A stretch of 64,000 bases of DNA from positions 15,124,213 through 15,188,212 of the forward strand of contig JAKSZT010053764.1 of assembly GCA_026826555.1 (NCBI GenBank). Direction: 5' to 3'. The notes below the pieces were generated by a model. It was not told where the DNA came from. It saw only the letters and a program-made list of their open reading frames with translations, and did not search any database. Of the stretch, positions 1 through 9,615 are shown piece after piece (within the stretch, counting starts at the first letter, position 1; every line of letters begins with the position of its first letter). A program made the position numbers and the translations under genes. The DNA is from Tolypeutes matacus (taxonomy: Eukaryota > Chordata > Mammalia > Cingulata > Chlamyphoridae).

Positions 1-922
1 AGGGCTCTTTGAAAAAATGGCTGGTTCCAGATCTAGGACAAGAACTGTGCAAGATTTGTCTGGAACATCTTGTCCCAGAAAGCAAGCAAGCCATCAAAGA
101 TTAATGGAGGGCAGCTATCACTTCAAAATTATCATTAGTACTAGAAAAGCAGATAGCATATGCCTCTTGATACCATGTACTGAAAGGACACATCATGTCG
201 TATTTCTGTCAAAAATGTATAACTTAAATCTAATCATGAGGAAATGTCAGAAGAAGTCAAATCAAGTGACATTCTTCAAAATAAATAGCTTTTACTCTTC
301 AAAAGTGTTGAGGTCGTGAAAGACAAAAGGGAACAGTTCTAGAATAAAGGAGACCAATGTAATATGGGATCCTTCTCCTGGATATATTACTCTGATTTGG
401 TACCTGTAATACCAGGATATATAGCTTATTTGGCAAGCTTGCCAGGGCCCCAATTTCATAGGTAATTGTATAATAATAAACTTTCTACATTAAAAAAAAA
501 AAAAAAAAGGGAAGGGTCCTTTTGATATAAATGGAAAAATTGGGAAATTTGAACACTCTGTAGAATAGATAATAGTACTATATCATGGTTAATTTCCTGA
601 TTTTGATAACTGCACTGTGGTTATATAGGAGAATGTCCTTGTTTTTAGGAAATACACAATGATGTATTTCGGGGTAAAAGGGCACCATTTCTACACTCTA
701 CTTTCAAATGACTCATTGTGTGTATATATATATGCACATATATACATGCAGAGTGACAGAGCAGGAGTGAAAAAGAGAAAGAATGATAACTGTGGGAAAA
801 TGTTAACATTTTTTAAATCTGGATGAAGGGTTTGAAGGGTATCTTTGTTCTGTTTTGGCAAATTTTCTATAAGTCTGAAAATATTTCAAAATAAAAAGTT
901 AATTTTAAAAATGGAGTCTGTC
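1..922 (+). repeat. Ancient L1M-type LINE 3' end
   Basis: This is a decayed LINE 3' untranslated tail. From about 220 on, it follows the pattern of old mammalian L1 3' ends: a 'catgaggaaa' stretch, then 'tttcctgattttgataactgcactgtggtta', then a tail ending in 'tttcaaaataaaaagtta' near 900. A poly-A run at 493-508 marks the tail of a smaller insertion of unclear identity within it. The same unit recurs at 49270-50060, which supports the repeat call. The 100-codon frame near the start has no recognisable protein character. Confidence 0.6.
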
Positions 923-934
923 AAAAGGACATAG

Positions 935-1012
935 ATCCTTTATATTTTTTTAATATTACATTTTATGTAATCTAAGTGTTTTTTAAAATAAATAAAAAAT
1001 ATATTCAAAAAA
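935..1012 (+). mobile_element. Very short 5'-truncated LINE 3' tail with target duplication
   Basis: About 78 bp ending in an A-rich tail is bracketed by the direct repeat aaaaggacatag (923-934 and 1013-1024), so it is a discrete retroposed insertion. Its 3' sequence, 'tatgtaatctaagt' followed by an A-rich end, matches the 3' ends of the insertions at 46805-47180 and 52223-52570. It is therefore the same LINE 3' end, truncated almost to nothing. Confidence 0.65.
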
Positions 1013-1024
1013 AAAAGGACATAG

Positions 1025-2660
1025 GAACTTTGGGGAAAGAGGAAAATGGTGGCCCAGAACAGGATGCTGGAACCTGATGGGGATGAAAAGGACATCCATG
1101 CAAGGAAGGCAGCAGCAGTGGGAGACTGATTACATCCAAACAGATTGATCAAATCAGAAAATATAATAAGGATAATGGGAGCCAAGTTTCTGTCAGAGAA
1201 AGTAGTTTACAAATATGGAGAAGGAAAAAACTAGAATGAACTTGTAGTGCTGGATTGGAATTGGAAGCTGGATTGGAATTGGAAGCACATAGTGTGTGTA
1301 CATGTATACATATTGTGCAAGTACATGTATATGTACAGATAAATAATGCCTTAACTCTGCTGCCCACTGAGAGGACCTGGGAGCAGTAACACCCCAAAAG
1401 CAATAAGCGCCCAAGACTCTGTTTCTAAAAACTATTCTCCAGGAAAGGGAACCAAAACTCCTTGGGTAAAAGACTGATTCCAGGGCTGGGACAAAGAAAG
1501 TAAAAGGTAAACCTGAAACATTTTATTGTGCCAGAAAGTAAGGAAATGCTTAAAGAACGATGAGGAACTGTCAAAAGGACATAAAAGCCAACTTGAAAGG
1601 GCCTCCACTCATCAAATCTGGGAAAAGTTGAACATCAAAATGAGTAACAATAGTAATGGACTAAATCCAATTAAATAAGAAAGTATGAGTCCATGCTGAA
1701 ATATATAAGTACACCACCAAAATATTTTAAAATCTGTAAATCTATAATACTCCTTTTTTTAAAAAATCAGTCACTACTAGAGTACATCAATATATTACTC
1801 TGAAGATATATAAGTAAGAGGAAATAATCAAGGCTTTATCCTGCCTTTCCTGGACAAATGGTATTTTAGGGTAGTCCAAGAATTATTGTGAAAAGTTCCT
1901 TATAGAAAAATTCCAGCTAATAAATGTAGAGGAAATAGAATTTTAAGATCACCCATTTAAAAAAAAAAAAAAAAAAACCTAGTAAAATAAAGAATCTAGG
2001 CAGCCAACATCAATGGACTAAATCATGAGTTGAGAAGTTAATAGGGAGCTATATGCTGGAGGAACCAGGCTCATAAAAAATTAAAATTAAAAAATTAAAA
2101 AATGGAATCATCAGATATTATGTGACAGAAACATTCTTGATTTAAAAAGTACATCTGGAATCTAAATCAAGCCACCAAATCTAATTATCAGTTTTCAGAA
2201 AATTCAGAGGATAGAACAAGTTTAAAAGTTAAAAGTCAATGTTAAATTACTGTGTTTTAAAGTCATTTAAAATAGTTCCTCTTTCTGGCTCTGCCTTCTA
2301 CTCAGTATACACGTGTCTTTGTTTTATCTTTCTCTCTTTTTTTGGCAATTACTTTTTAAAATTAAATTAAAATTAAATTTTTAAAAAAAGTTAAAAGGAA
2401 CAAGTAAAACGCGATCATAAGAATTTTTAATAAGCCAAATCCTGAATGTAGAAGAGTCTACTCTCCAAAAGCCAATGGCATTGGGAGTGGGGGGAGTTGC
2501 TACAAGGAACTAACAGAATAACAGACACACAACATATGTGATTAAAAGCTATATGCATCAATTAATGGTCACTGGATATTTGCACAGAAAAGGAGAATAA
2601 TGCAAAAGAGATTAAAACAGTGTCAGTTCAACTAGAACAGCGTTCTCTATCATTTATACA
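1025..2660. other. AT-rich non-coding stretch, probable old repeat remnants
   Basis: No gene is visible. The stretch around 1370-1420 shares wording with 24820-24860 (a 'cagtaacaccccaaaagcaataagc'-like segment), so part of it is an old dispersed repeat. An 18-bp unit, tggattggaattggaagc, is tandemly duplicated near 1252-1288. Several A-rich runs at 1957-1977 and 2079-2100 look like decayed retroposon tails. I see no splice-bounded open frames. Confidence 0.4.
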
Positions 2661-2725
2661 TATTTATGTGTATGTGTATGTGTGTGTATATATATAAATA
2701 CACACACACACATACATACACACTC
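2661..2725. repeat. TG/TA/CA microsatellite with inverted symmetry
   Basis: A (TG)n-rich tract passes through (TA)n into a (CA)n tract within 65 bp. The left half is complementary to the right half, so one strand could fold on itself. Confidence 0.85.
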
Positions 2726-3330
2726 TGCTGCTATAAACCTGAAAATGTATTTAAAAATCTTTACTTAACAGGCATAAATTAGAACATTCAACCTTTTAGA
2801 TTCAATATTCATGGTTTTTTTTTGTTTTTTTTTTACTCTGCACTATTCAACTTGCAAAGCTCACTGACTTGAATGCAGAGTTCTTTTGTCACTAGTCAGA
2901 TTACACTGTTGAGGCAATTATTAAAGAGGCGGGTCAGGGGTAGGGGTGGACACAAACTTGTATTCAGTTATAGCACATACAACACCCAACTACCTAACAG
3001 GAATTCTATTATCCTTTTTCCTTGGGATAAAGTTTCCATTCTTTAACAATACAATGGCCAGTAACCATATTAGAGAGATCCCAAATCCTCATGTTGAAAC
3101 ACAAAAAATTACTGTAACAGATGAAAGCAGATACTGTGCTTTCTAGTAATTTAACTATCTGGCACTCAGACTAGTCACAGTAGTAATCTCAGCCAAACAA
3201 TAATATTTTATACAAAATTACCACCTCGAGGTGAATTGAACTAAATCACTTTGTACATTTTTCTTTCAAACTGCAGTTGTCTCACTTAAGAGGCGATCAG
3301 GTAAAGGGGCAAGTACAGGCTATAAAGCCT
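2726..3330. other. Unique-looking non-coding sequence
   Basis: No recognisable gene or repeat. A 66-codon frame at 2946-3146 has no family resemblance and no splice context, so I treat it as chance. Confidence 0.3.
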
Positions 3331-3334
3331 GTGA

Positions 3335-3460
3335 GAACTGGGTTGCAAAGCCTCCACCACTCAGTAGCTGTGTGACCTTCTCTTTCCCCACCAGTGAAAT
3401 GTGATAACACTATACTACCTATCCTACAGCATTGTTATGGAGATTCAATAAGTTGCTAAA
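3335..3460 (+). repeat. MIR SINE fragment
   Basis: The order 'cagtagctgtgtgacctt', 'cccca', 'cagtgaaatg', 'gttatggagattcaataag' follows the MIR core: a loss-of-function-type phrase ('gtgaccttgggcaagt'), a control phrase ('gtaaaatggg') and the 'ttgtgaggattaaat' end. It is an old, diverged copy in plus orientation. Confidence 0.75.
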
Positions 3461-4369
3461 TGTAAGAGTTTAACACATTGCCAGGCTATCGTAAGAACAC
3501 AGATGTTGGGTTGTTAAAAAAAAAATTTTTTTGTTTAATCTATTCAAATTAAATCCACTTTTTACCCTCTTCTCCCACGGCCTATAGACATGCTCAAATT
3601 GCTTCCAAATAATTTGTAAAGGCTCCCATACACCTTGTCCCTTCTTAGCCCTCACCCCAACTACAGCCCTCCAACAGAGAATAAATAGCCTACACCCACA
3701 CTTTGTCTCCTTCACACCTCTTACTCAACCTTCAGCCCCAATACAATCTCCCTGCACCGTGCATCAAAATCACTCTGGAAAAGACTGCCAGTGACTTGTT
3801 TGTAGTGCTCTTATCAACTTCCCTGCAGCCTTTAAAACTGGAGAAGCACTCTCCTAGCATAAATTTTGCAGATGATGGGACATGTACCATCTCCCACTCA
3901 CTCTGCAATGGTCACTCCTCTACTCTAGAATTCCTTTCTGGGATGGCTCTTCCTCCTTGGCCAACTCCTTCAATGGTGATATATTGCAAGGTTCTTACCA
4001 TAATTACATGGTCAAGAGGGGACAGGGAAGAGGAAGGAAGAGCTTCTCCCATGCAAGCTCCACACTCCACCGCATGGACCACAGCAGAATCTCAGGAGCT
4101 GTCTCCTAAACTCCACCTTTTCCAAACTCACCCCTCACTTGTATTCGGTAACCAATTTTTGTCTATTCCTCTTCTTGAACATCTTTCATATCTACTCTTT
4201 AGTCTCCATTCCCACAGTTAACTATGCAAGGACAAGTTTTGGTCCTTTCTTCAACTACTCCAAGAGTCTTTACTGACTTATCCACCTTTTCTTCCCATTC
4301 TAAACCACTCAAATTTCCAAGGGCACCAGGGCATTTGTCTCCTAAGCTATACAGTATATAGGCATGTGT
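3461..4369. other. Non-coding stretch with a 172-codon chance frame
   Basis: The longest frame (3703-4221, plus) gives a Leu/Ser/Pro/His-rich protein without domains or a plausible start context, and an alternative frame is also open across part of it. The T/C-rich, A-poor composition explains the lack of stops. It may be an old LINE remnant, but I could not match it to a family. Confidence 0.35.
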
Positions 4370-4575
4370 GTCACAAGTGCTGAGTACTTCCTGTGATCCA
4401 GATATCTGCTAAGTGTGTTAAGGAGCACTCTCTTATTTAAACCTCATAATAACCCACTGAAAATGACCATTAATATCTTTATCTCACCAATGATGAAGAT
4501 TAAACAACTTGCTCATAATCCCAGTTAGTAAGAGCTAAAGAAGAGATATGAGCCTATTCTGAGATTGAGCCTATT
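4370..4575 (+). repeat. MIR SINE, fuller copy
   Basis: The segment follows MIR from 'gctgagtacttcctgtgatccag' through 'ttatttaaacctcataataaccc', a 'tatctttatctcacc' segment, 'gatgaagattaaacaacttgctc' and 'agttagtaagagc'. A 17-bp unit (agcctattctgagattg) is tandemly duplicated at its 3' edge near 4551-4585. Confidence 0.8.
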
Positions 4576-4814
4576 CTGAGATTGTAGCATACATACTCAT
4601 AACTACTGTACTATTTCCTTGGCCTAAACTGTCCTTTCCTCAGCCTCAGCTATCTGGCAAAAACCCAGATAGTTTATCTTACATGTGACTCCATGATGAA
4701 GTCTTTCCTGGCAATATTCTCCCATCTGCTAATACTGTCCTTTTAATGCTTTTCTCACCCTCATTTCATGAATACCTTAGCTGCTGTAATAAGACCATTC
4801 AAACAGAGGCATAC

Positions 4815-5025
4815 CAGAAGCAGATGTGGCTCAAACGGTTGAGTGTCTGCTTCCCACATGGGAGGTACCACGTTCAGTCCCTGGTGCCTCCTAAAAAACA
4901 AAAACAAAAAACAACAACAAGCCAAACAAAAAAATACCAACTCAGGGGCGCCAATGTGGCTCAGTAGTTGAGCACTGGCTTCCCACATACAAGGTCCTGG
5001 GTTCAATTCCCAGCCCCAGCACCTC

Positions 5026-5051
<26 letters not shown>
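4815..5051 (+). mobile_element. Dimeric tRNA-derived SINE (DAS-type)
   Basis: Two tRNA-like heads are joined by an A/C-rich linker (about 4893-4942). Each has a Pol III A box-like 'tgtggctcaaacggttgag' and a B box-like 'ggttcaattcc'. The poly-A tail is at 5026-5051. The insertion is flanked by agaggcatac on both sides (about 4805-4814 and 5052-5061). The structure matches the dimeric SINE class recurring at 24373, 50646, 53550 and 58068. Confidence 0.9.
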
Positions 5052-5056
<5 letters not shown>

Positions 5057-5061
5057 CATAC

Positions 5062-5394
5062 CCCCATCAGCCCACAGGAGTAGCCCCCTCCAGAACTTCC
5101 CCCACATACAGGGGTGAGTCCAGGCAGGCAATCCTCCAGGCCACAGTAGACTTGAGCTGGCTCAATCACTCCTCCAGGAATGCAGAATTAGGGAAAAGAG
5201 AGGATGCCAGGAGGGCTGAGGCAGCCATTGTCTGTCTTTTGCATAAACAGAGCATGAGAGAAGAGCCAAGAGAATGCACAGCTCCAAAAAGAGATCTAGG
5301 AGAGAAAGATGGAGGGAAGAAGCCAAGTATGAGTCATCATGGGCATAATGCAAGTCATACATTAGATGCTTGAAGAAGATATACTAGATAGACT
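5062..5394. other. Non-coding, G/A-rich unique-looking sequence
   Basis: Nothing recognisable. Overlapping short open frames on both strands reflect composition only. Confidence 0.3.
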
Positions 5395-5395
5395 C

Positions 5396-5514
5396 TTTTT
5401 TGTTTGTTTGTTTTCTTGTTGTTTGTTTTTGTTTTTAGGAGGCACCAGGGAACAAACCCAGGACCTCCCATGTGGGAAGCAGGTACTCAACCGTTTGAGC
5501 CACATCCACTCCCC
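5396..5514 (-). mobile_element. Monomeric half of the dimeric tRNA-SINE
   Basis: On the minus strand it reads 'gggagtggatgtggctcaaacggttgag' through 'cctggtgcctcc' and ends in an A/C-rich tail (T/G-rich on plus, 5396-5440). It is the left monomer only, with no second head. No clear target duplication is seen. Confidence 0.85.
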
Positions 5515-6117
5515 AATGGACGCATTTTAACACTTGCTCCAAACTCATTCTAGGGTGCTCTGTACTGCAGAAACTGGAGCGCTGAAATCTACATTTTCCA
5601 AACTCCCTTGCAACAGAGGTTCCAGATATGATTTAAATTCTTAAAGTGAAGCTTGAATTCACAACTAGTCTGGGGTGAGGGAGGGAGAGGAGGGGATAAA
5701 GCTTCCTTCTGGCTGGAACAGATCTAGCAGGGATAGTTTGACTCTGAAGTAACATTCCTGGCACGATTCCTGATCACAACTACTAAAACAGTATGTTCAC
5801 AGAATAAAACAGATGCAACAGAAACTTCCTGCTCCCCAGATCTCAGCCCAGGTGCTATGATTCTGGACCCTGTCTTCAGGTTTCTCTTTATGGCAGGGGT
5901 GGCAGTTCCCTTGCCAGCCTCTTCTGCAGTGGAGTTCTGGGAGACATCCCTGGGGACTCAGGCAAGAATGTGCAACAATACTTTAAACACCTAATTCCTA
6001 ATATCAAATCTCTTTCTGCTTAAATTAAGCAGAGCAGTGCCTATTTCCTGTATCTGAATCAAATATAAATTGCTAACAATAATGAGTGGGAAAAAGTCTG
6101 TGTACAAATACCAGATA
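5515..6117. other. Non-coding sequence, possible old repeat
   Basis: The phrase 'tttccaaactcccttgcaacagag' near 5600 resembles a recurrent old mammalian repeat, but I could not name the family. No coding frame is supported. Confidence 0.3.
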
Positions 6118-6119
6118 TG

Positions 6120-6306
6120 GGGAAGTGGCTGTGGCTCAATCAGTAGGGCTCCCGTTTACCATATGGGAGGCCCCGAGTTCGGTTCCCGGGGCCTCCTGGT
6201 GGGGGCAAGCCCGCCCGCATGGCGTGGTTGGCTGACCCGGCGAGCACGGGCAGCAAGGGGGGGATGAATGAATAAATAAATAAAATCTTAAAAAAAAAAA
6301 AAAAAA
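6120..6306 (+). mobile_element. Monomeric GC-rich DAS-type SINE
   Basis: A tRNA-Ala-like head (A box in 'tggctcaatcagtagggc', B box in 'gttcggttcccg') is followed by a GC-rich body, 'cctcctggtggggg...cggcgtggttggctgaccc', a G run and an (AATAAATA) tail. Imperfect flanks, acaaataccagatatg and acaaataggtatg, suggest a target duplication. It forms an inverted pair with the next entry. Confidence 0.92.
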
Positions 6307-6342
6307 GACAAATAGGTATGAATAAAGCCAGTCATATCTGGG

Positions 6343-6533
6343 TTTTTTTTGTTTTTTTTTTTAAGATTTTATTTATTTATTCATTTAGCCCCCCCTTGCT
6401 GCCCGCGCTCGCCGGGTCAGCCAACCACGCCGTGCGGGCGGGCCCGCCCCCACCAGGAGGCCCCGGGAACCGAACCCGGGGCCTCCCACATGGCAAACGG
6501 GAGCCCCACTGACTGAGCCACAGCCGCTTCCCC
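6343..6533 (-). mobile_element. Monomeric GC-rich DAS-type SINE, inverted relative to its neighbour
   Basis: The full-length element on the minus strand starts at 'gggaagcggctgtggctcag' (6533 downward) and ends in a T run on plus (6343-6362). It lies only 36 bp from the plus-strand copy at 6120-6306, so a transcript through both would form a long hairpin with near-identical arms. Confidence 0.92.
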
Positions 6534-6589
6534 CTATTTGTCTTTTGCTAGTAATTCTTTCTAATATCCCTGTTCCTTAGTGTACTCTT

Positions 6590-6960
6590 TTTTTTTTAAT
6601 TTATTTATTCCCCCCATCTTGTTTTTGTGCTCACCATCTTGCTCTCTGTGGCCATTCGCTGTGTGCTATGTCTGCCTGTCTTCTCCTCTTCTCTTTAGGA
6701 GGTACCAAAAAATGATCCTGTTTTGGAAATGATCCAAAACATCCTGGGACCTCCAATGTAGGAGAGAGGCACTCAATCTCTTGAGACACCTCAGCTCCCT
6801 GGTTTGTTGTGTCTCTCATTGTCTCTCTTCTTTGTCTATTTTTGTTGTGCCAGGTCTCCACACGGGCCAGCTCGCTTTCACCAGGAGGCCCCGGGAAACA
6901 AACCCGGGACCTCCTATATGGAAGATGGGAGCCCAATAGCTTGAGCCACATCCACTTCCC
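6590..6960 (-). mobile_element. Long-bodied tRNA-SINE, composite
   Basis: It has two tRNA-like heads on the minus strand, with bodies carrying the phrase for 'gcacaacaaaaatagacaaagaagagagac'. It is flanked by the direct repeat ccttagtgtactc (about 6575-6588 and 6960-6973), so the whole 370 bp inserted as a unit. The duplicated target on the right then received another SINE. Confidence 0.85.
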
Positions 6961-6974
6961 CCTTAGTGTACTCT

Positions 6975-7290
6975 TTTTTTTTTTTTTTTTTTTTAAGATT
7001 GATTGATTGATTGATTGATTGATTTATTCCCCTTCTTCTCACTGTTTTGTGCTCGCTGTCTGCTCTCTGTGTGTTCTTCTGTGTCTGCTTGTCTTCTCTT
7101 TACGCAGCACTGGGAACTGATCCTGGGACCTTCCGGAATGGACAAAGGCACTCAATCTCTTGCGCCACCTCAGCTCCCTGGTCTGCTCCTTCTCTTATTG
7201 TCTCTCTTCTGTGTCTCTTTTTGTTGCGTCATCTTGCTGTGCCAATTCTCCACACAGGCCAGCACTCCTGCATGGGCCAGCAGTATTTCC
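6975..7290 (-). mobile_element. Long-bodied tRNA-SINE
   Basis: A T run on plus is followed by a (TGAT)n-like tail repeat (7000-7020). The body reads on minus as 'gaagacaagcagacacagaag', with a tRNA-like head near 7130-7190 and an upstream module ending near 7290. It abuts the target duplication of the preceding SINE and the decayed 5' end of the L1 at 7300. Confidence 0.8.
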
Positions 7291-8077
7291 GAAAAAAAAA
7301 AAGCAGCAGCTGCTACTGCCCACACCCTCCCCCACACTAAAGACACTTTTGAATTTTCAGGCCTCGGCCAGTGGCTAAATACAGAGGGGGCCCGAGGGAT
7401 CCACCTCCCCAGAAAAGGGGAGAGAAAGGGACACAGCATAAGGCTGACTCAGCTTGACTCACAAATATGGTCTGTTGTGTCCCAGCCCTTCCAGGACTGG
7501 TAGGGCCACACCATTGTTTGCCTTGGGAGGCAGCTCCAGACTAAAGAGACCCAACCCTCTCAATCTCGCTCTATACTAACAAGGACTGACTGTTGAGGAC
7601 ACAAGTCAGGAGTGAAATTATTTCCACCCTGGGAAAAGGGAGGGGGTTGCCAGTGAAGACTGGAGAACTGCCTCTGAGAAAGTTTGAATTACAGGGCTCT
7701 CAGCCTCCAGGCAGGTACCTATATCACAAAGATCCCGTACAAGTTGTAGCAAACAAACTCCAACCAGGCACTGAAGTGAAAGGGCTGTCAAAGAGCATCA
7801 TCTGCTGGCAGACCAAGGAAGTGCACATGAGGAAATTAAAATAAGTAAGACAGGCTTTTCCATCCTTTATAACATCCCTCCCCAAGGCACTAGGAAGCAG
7901 GTCTGCAAATGATTACCAGATCCAGAGCCCAGTTTTCAGCAACTAACAGGGATAATCCTAAAGACCCAGGTTGAACCAAGAATCAAAAAACAGCAGTTAA
8001 CACACACCCTCCCACCACTAAATCCCTACCAAAGAGAGAGAAATTGAAAATCTGAGTAAACTCACCATCTAAATCAG

Positions 8078-9610
8078 ATGCCTAGACATCTGCAAAAAAT
8101 TATGAGCCATATTAAGAAACTGGAAGACATGGCACAAGAAAAGGAATATATCAAAACTCCAGAAGAAACTCAGGACTTGAAACAACTAGTTAATGAGATG
8201 CACACAGATTTCCAAAACCTATGCTTGGCTGTGTCAAGTAAAGATTGAAAAGTGAATTATTTCTTAATTACCTGATTTTTCTTCTTTTATTATAATTATT
8301 ATAGTGATTTTTAAAAGGTATGATAATGATTCAATGGATGATGGCACACCTCTGTGAATCTACAAAACACCAGGGAATGTACACATGGGATAAATAGGAT
8401 ATTGGTTTAACATGTATCAATAAAATGAATAAGTTGAAAGACAATATGGCTAAAGAGATAAATGACATCAAGAAGACATTGAGCGAGCACAAAGAAGAAT
8501 GTGAAAACTTGAACAGAAAAGTAACAGAGCTCATGGGAATGAAAGACATGATAGGTGAAATTAAAAAAACATTAGAAGCATACAAGAGCAAACTCAAAAT
8601 GACAGAAGAAAGAATAAGTGACACTAAGACAGAACAGCTGAAATCGAAGAGACAAAACAACGGAGAGAGAAAAGAGTGAGAAAAATGGAACAGGGGCTTA
8701 GGGAGTTAAATAACATGAAATGCAACAACATACATGTTATAGGAGTTACAGAAGGAGAAAAGAAGGGAAAAGGGACAGAAAGAGTATGTGAGGAAATAGC
8801 TGAAAACTTCCCAACCCTCCTCTAAGAAATGAACTTATTAGTCCAAAAAGTACAGCACAATGCAATCAGAATAAATCCAAATAGACCTATTACAAGACAC
8901 ATACTACACAGAACGTCAACATCAAAGATAAAAACTTCTGAGAGTAGCAAGAGAGGATGAAACCATCACACACAAGGGCCCCATAAGACTTAGCATGGAT
9001 TTCTCATCAGAAACCATGGAGGAGGGAAGTGGATGTGGCTCAAGCCGCTGAGCTCCCGCCTACCATGGGAGGTCCCTGGTTCCATTCCCAGTGTCTCCTA
9101 AAGAAAACAGTGACTGGCATGATGGGTGCTGGTACAACGGGCAGGCACAGCAAGCTGAGGCAACAAGATGACGCAATAAGAGACAAAAAAGAAAAACATG
9201 AGAGACACAACAAGGCAGGGAGTGGAGGTTCATGGTGCCTAAAGAAGATGAGCAAGACAACGAGCTGACGCAATAGGCAGGCGCGGCAAGCTGCTGCAAC
9301 AAAACGATGCAACAAGAGACACAAGAAGAAAAACACAATGAGAGACACAACAAAGAAGGGAACAGAGGTGGCTTAAGTGATGAGGCACCTCCCTCCCACA
9401 TTGGAGGCCCCAGGTTCAGTTCCTGGTGTCTCCTAAAGAAACAAGGAAGACAGACACAGCAAGTACAAACAACGAGGTGGGGGGGAGGAACAACTAATAA
9501 AAATAAAATAAATCTTAAAAAAAAAACAAAACATAGAGGAGAGAAGACAGTGGTATAATACAATTGTGATATTGAAAGAGTGAAACTGCCAGCAGAGAAT
9601 TCTTTTTCCA
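8078..9610 (+). pseudogene. L1 ORF1 remnant (copy A)
   Basis: The start 'atgcctagacatctgcaaaa' aligns with the ORF1 start of the intact copy at 61128. Coiled-coil-coding sequence survives as an open 84-codon piece (8425-8679). An unrelated AT-rich segment of about 190 bp (8232-8420) interrupts the coiled coil. Stops and frameshifts follow, and a SINE at 9023-9530 splits the RNA-binding region. The product of the intact family is an RNA-binding trimer coating L1 RNA; this copy cannot make it. Confidence 0.85.
9023..9530 (+). mobile_element. Composite long-bodied tRNA-SINE inside L1 ORF1
   Basis: Two tRNA-like heads (about 9023-9100 and 9355-9432), each followed by the 'gcaacaagatgacgcaataagagacaca' type of body, end in an A-rich tail. 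The L1 sequence resumes immediately after with a duplicated 'catggaggag'-like target. The internal module is repeated, which explains the unusual length of about 500 bp. Confidence 0.85.
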
Positions 9611-9615
9611 AAAAT

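Noticed and set aside
3703..4221. 172-codon plus-strand frame
   Set aside because: Low-complexity Ser/Leu/Pro content, no domain, and an overlapping frame is also open. Probably non-coding.
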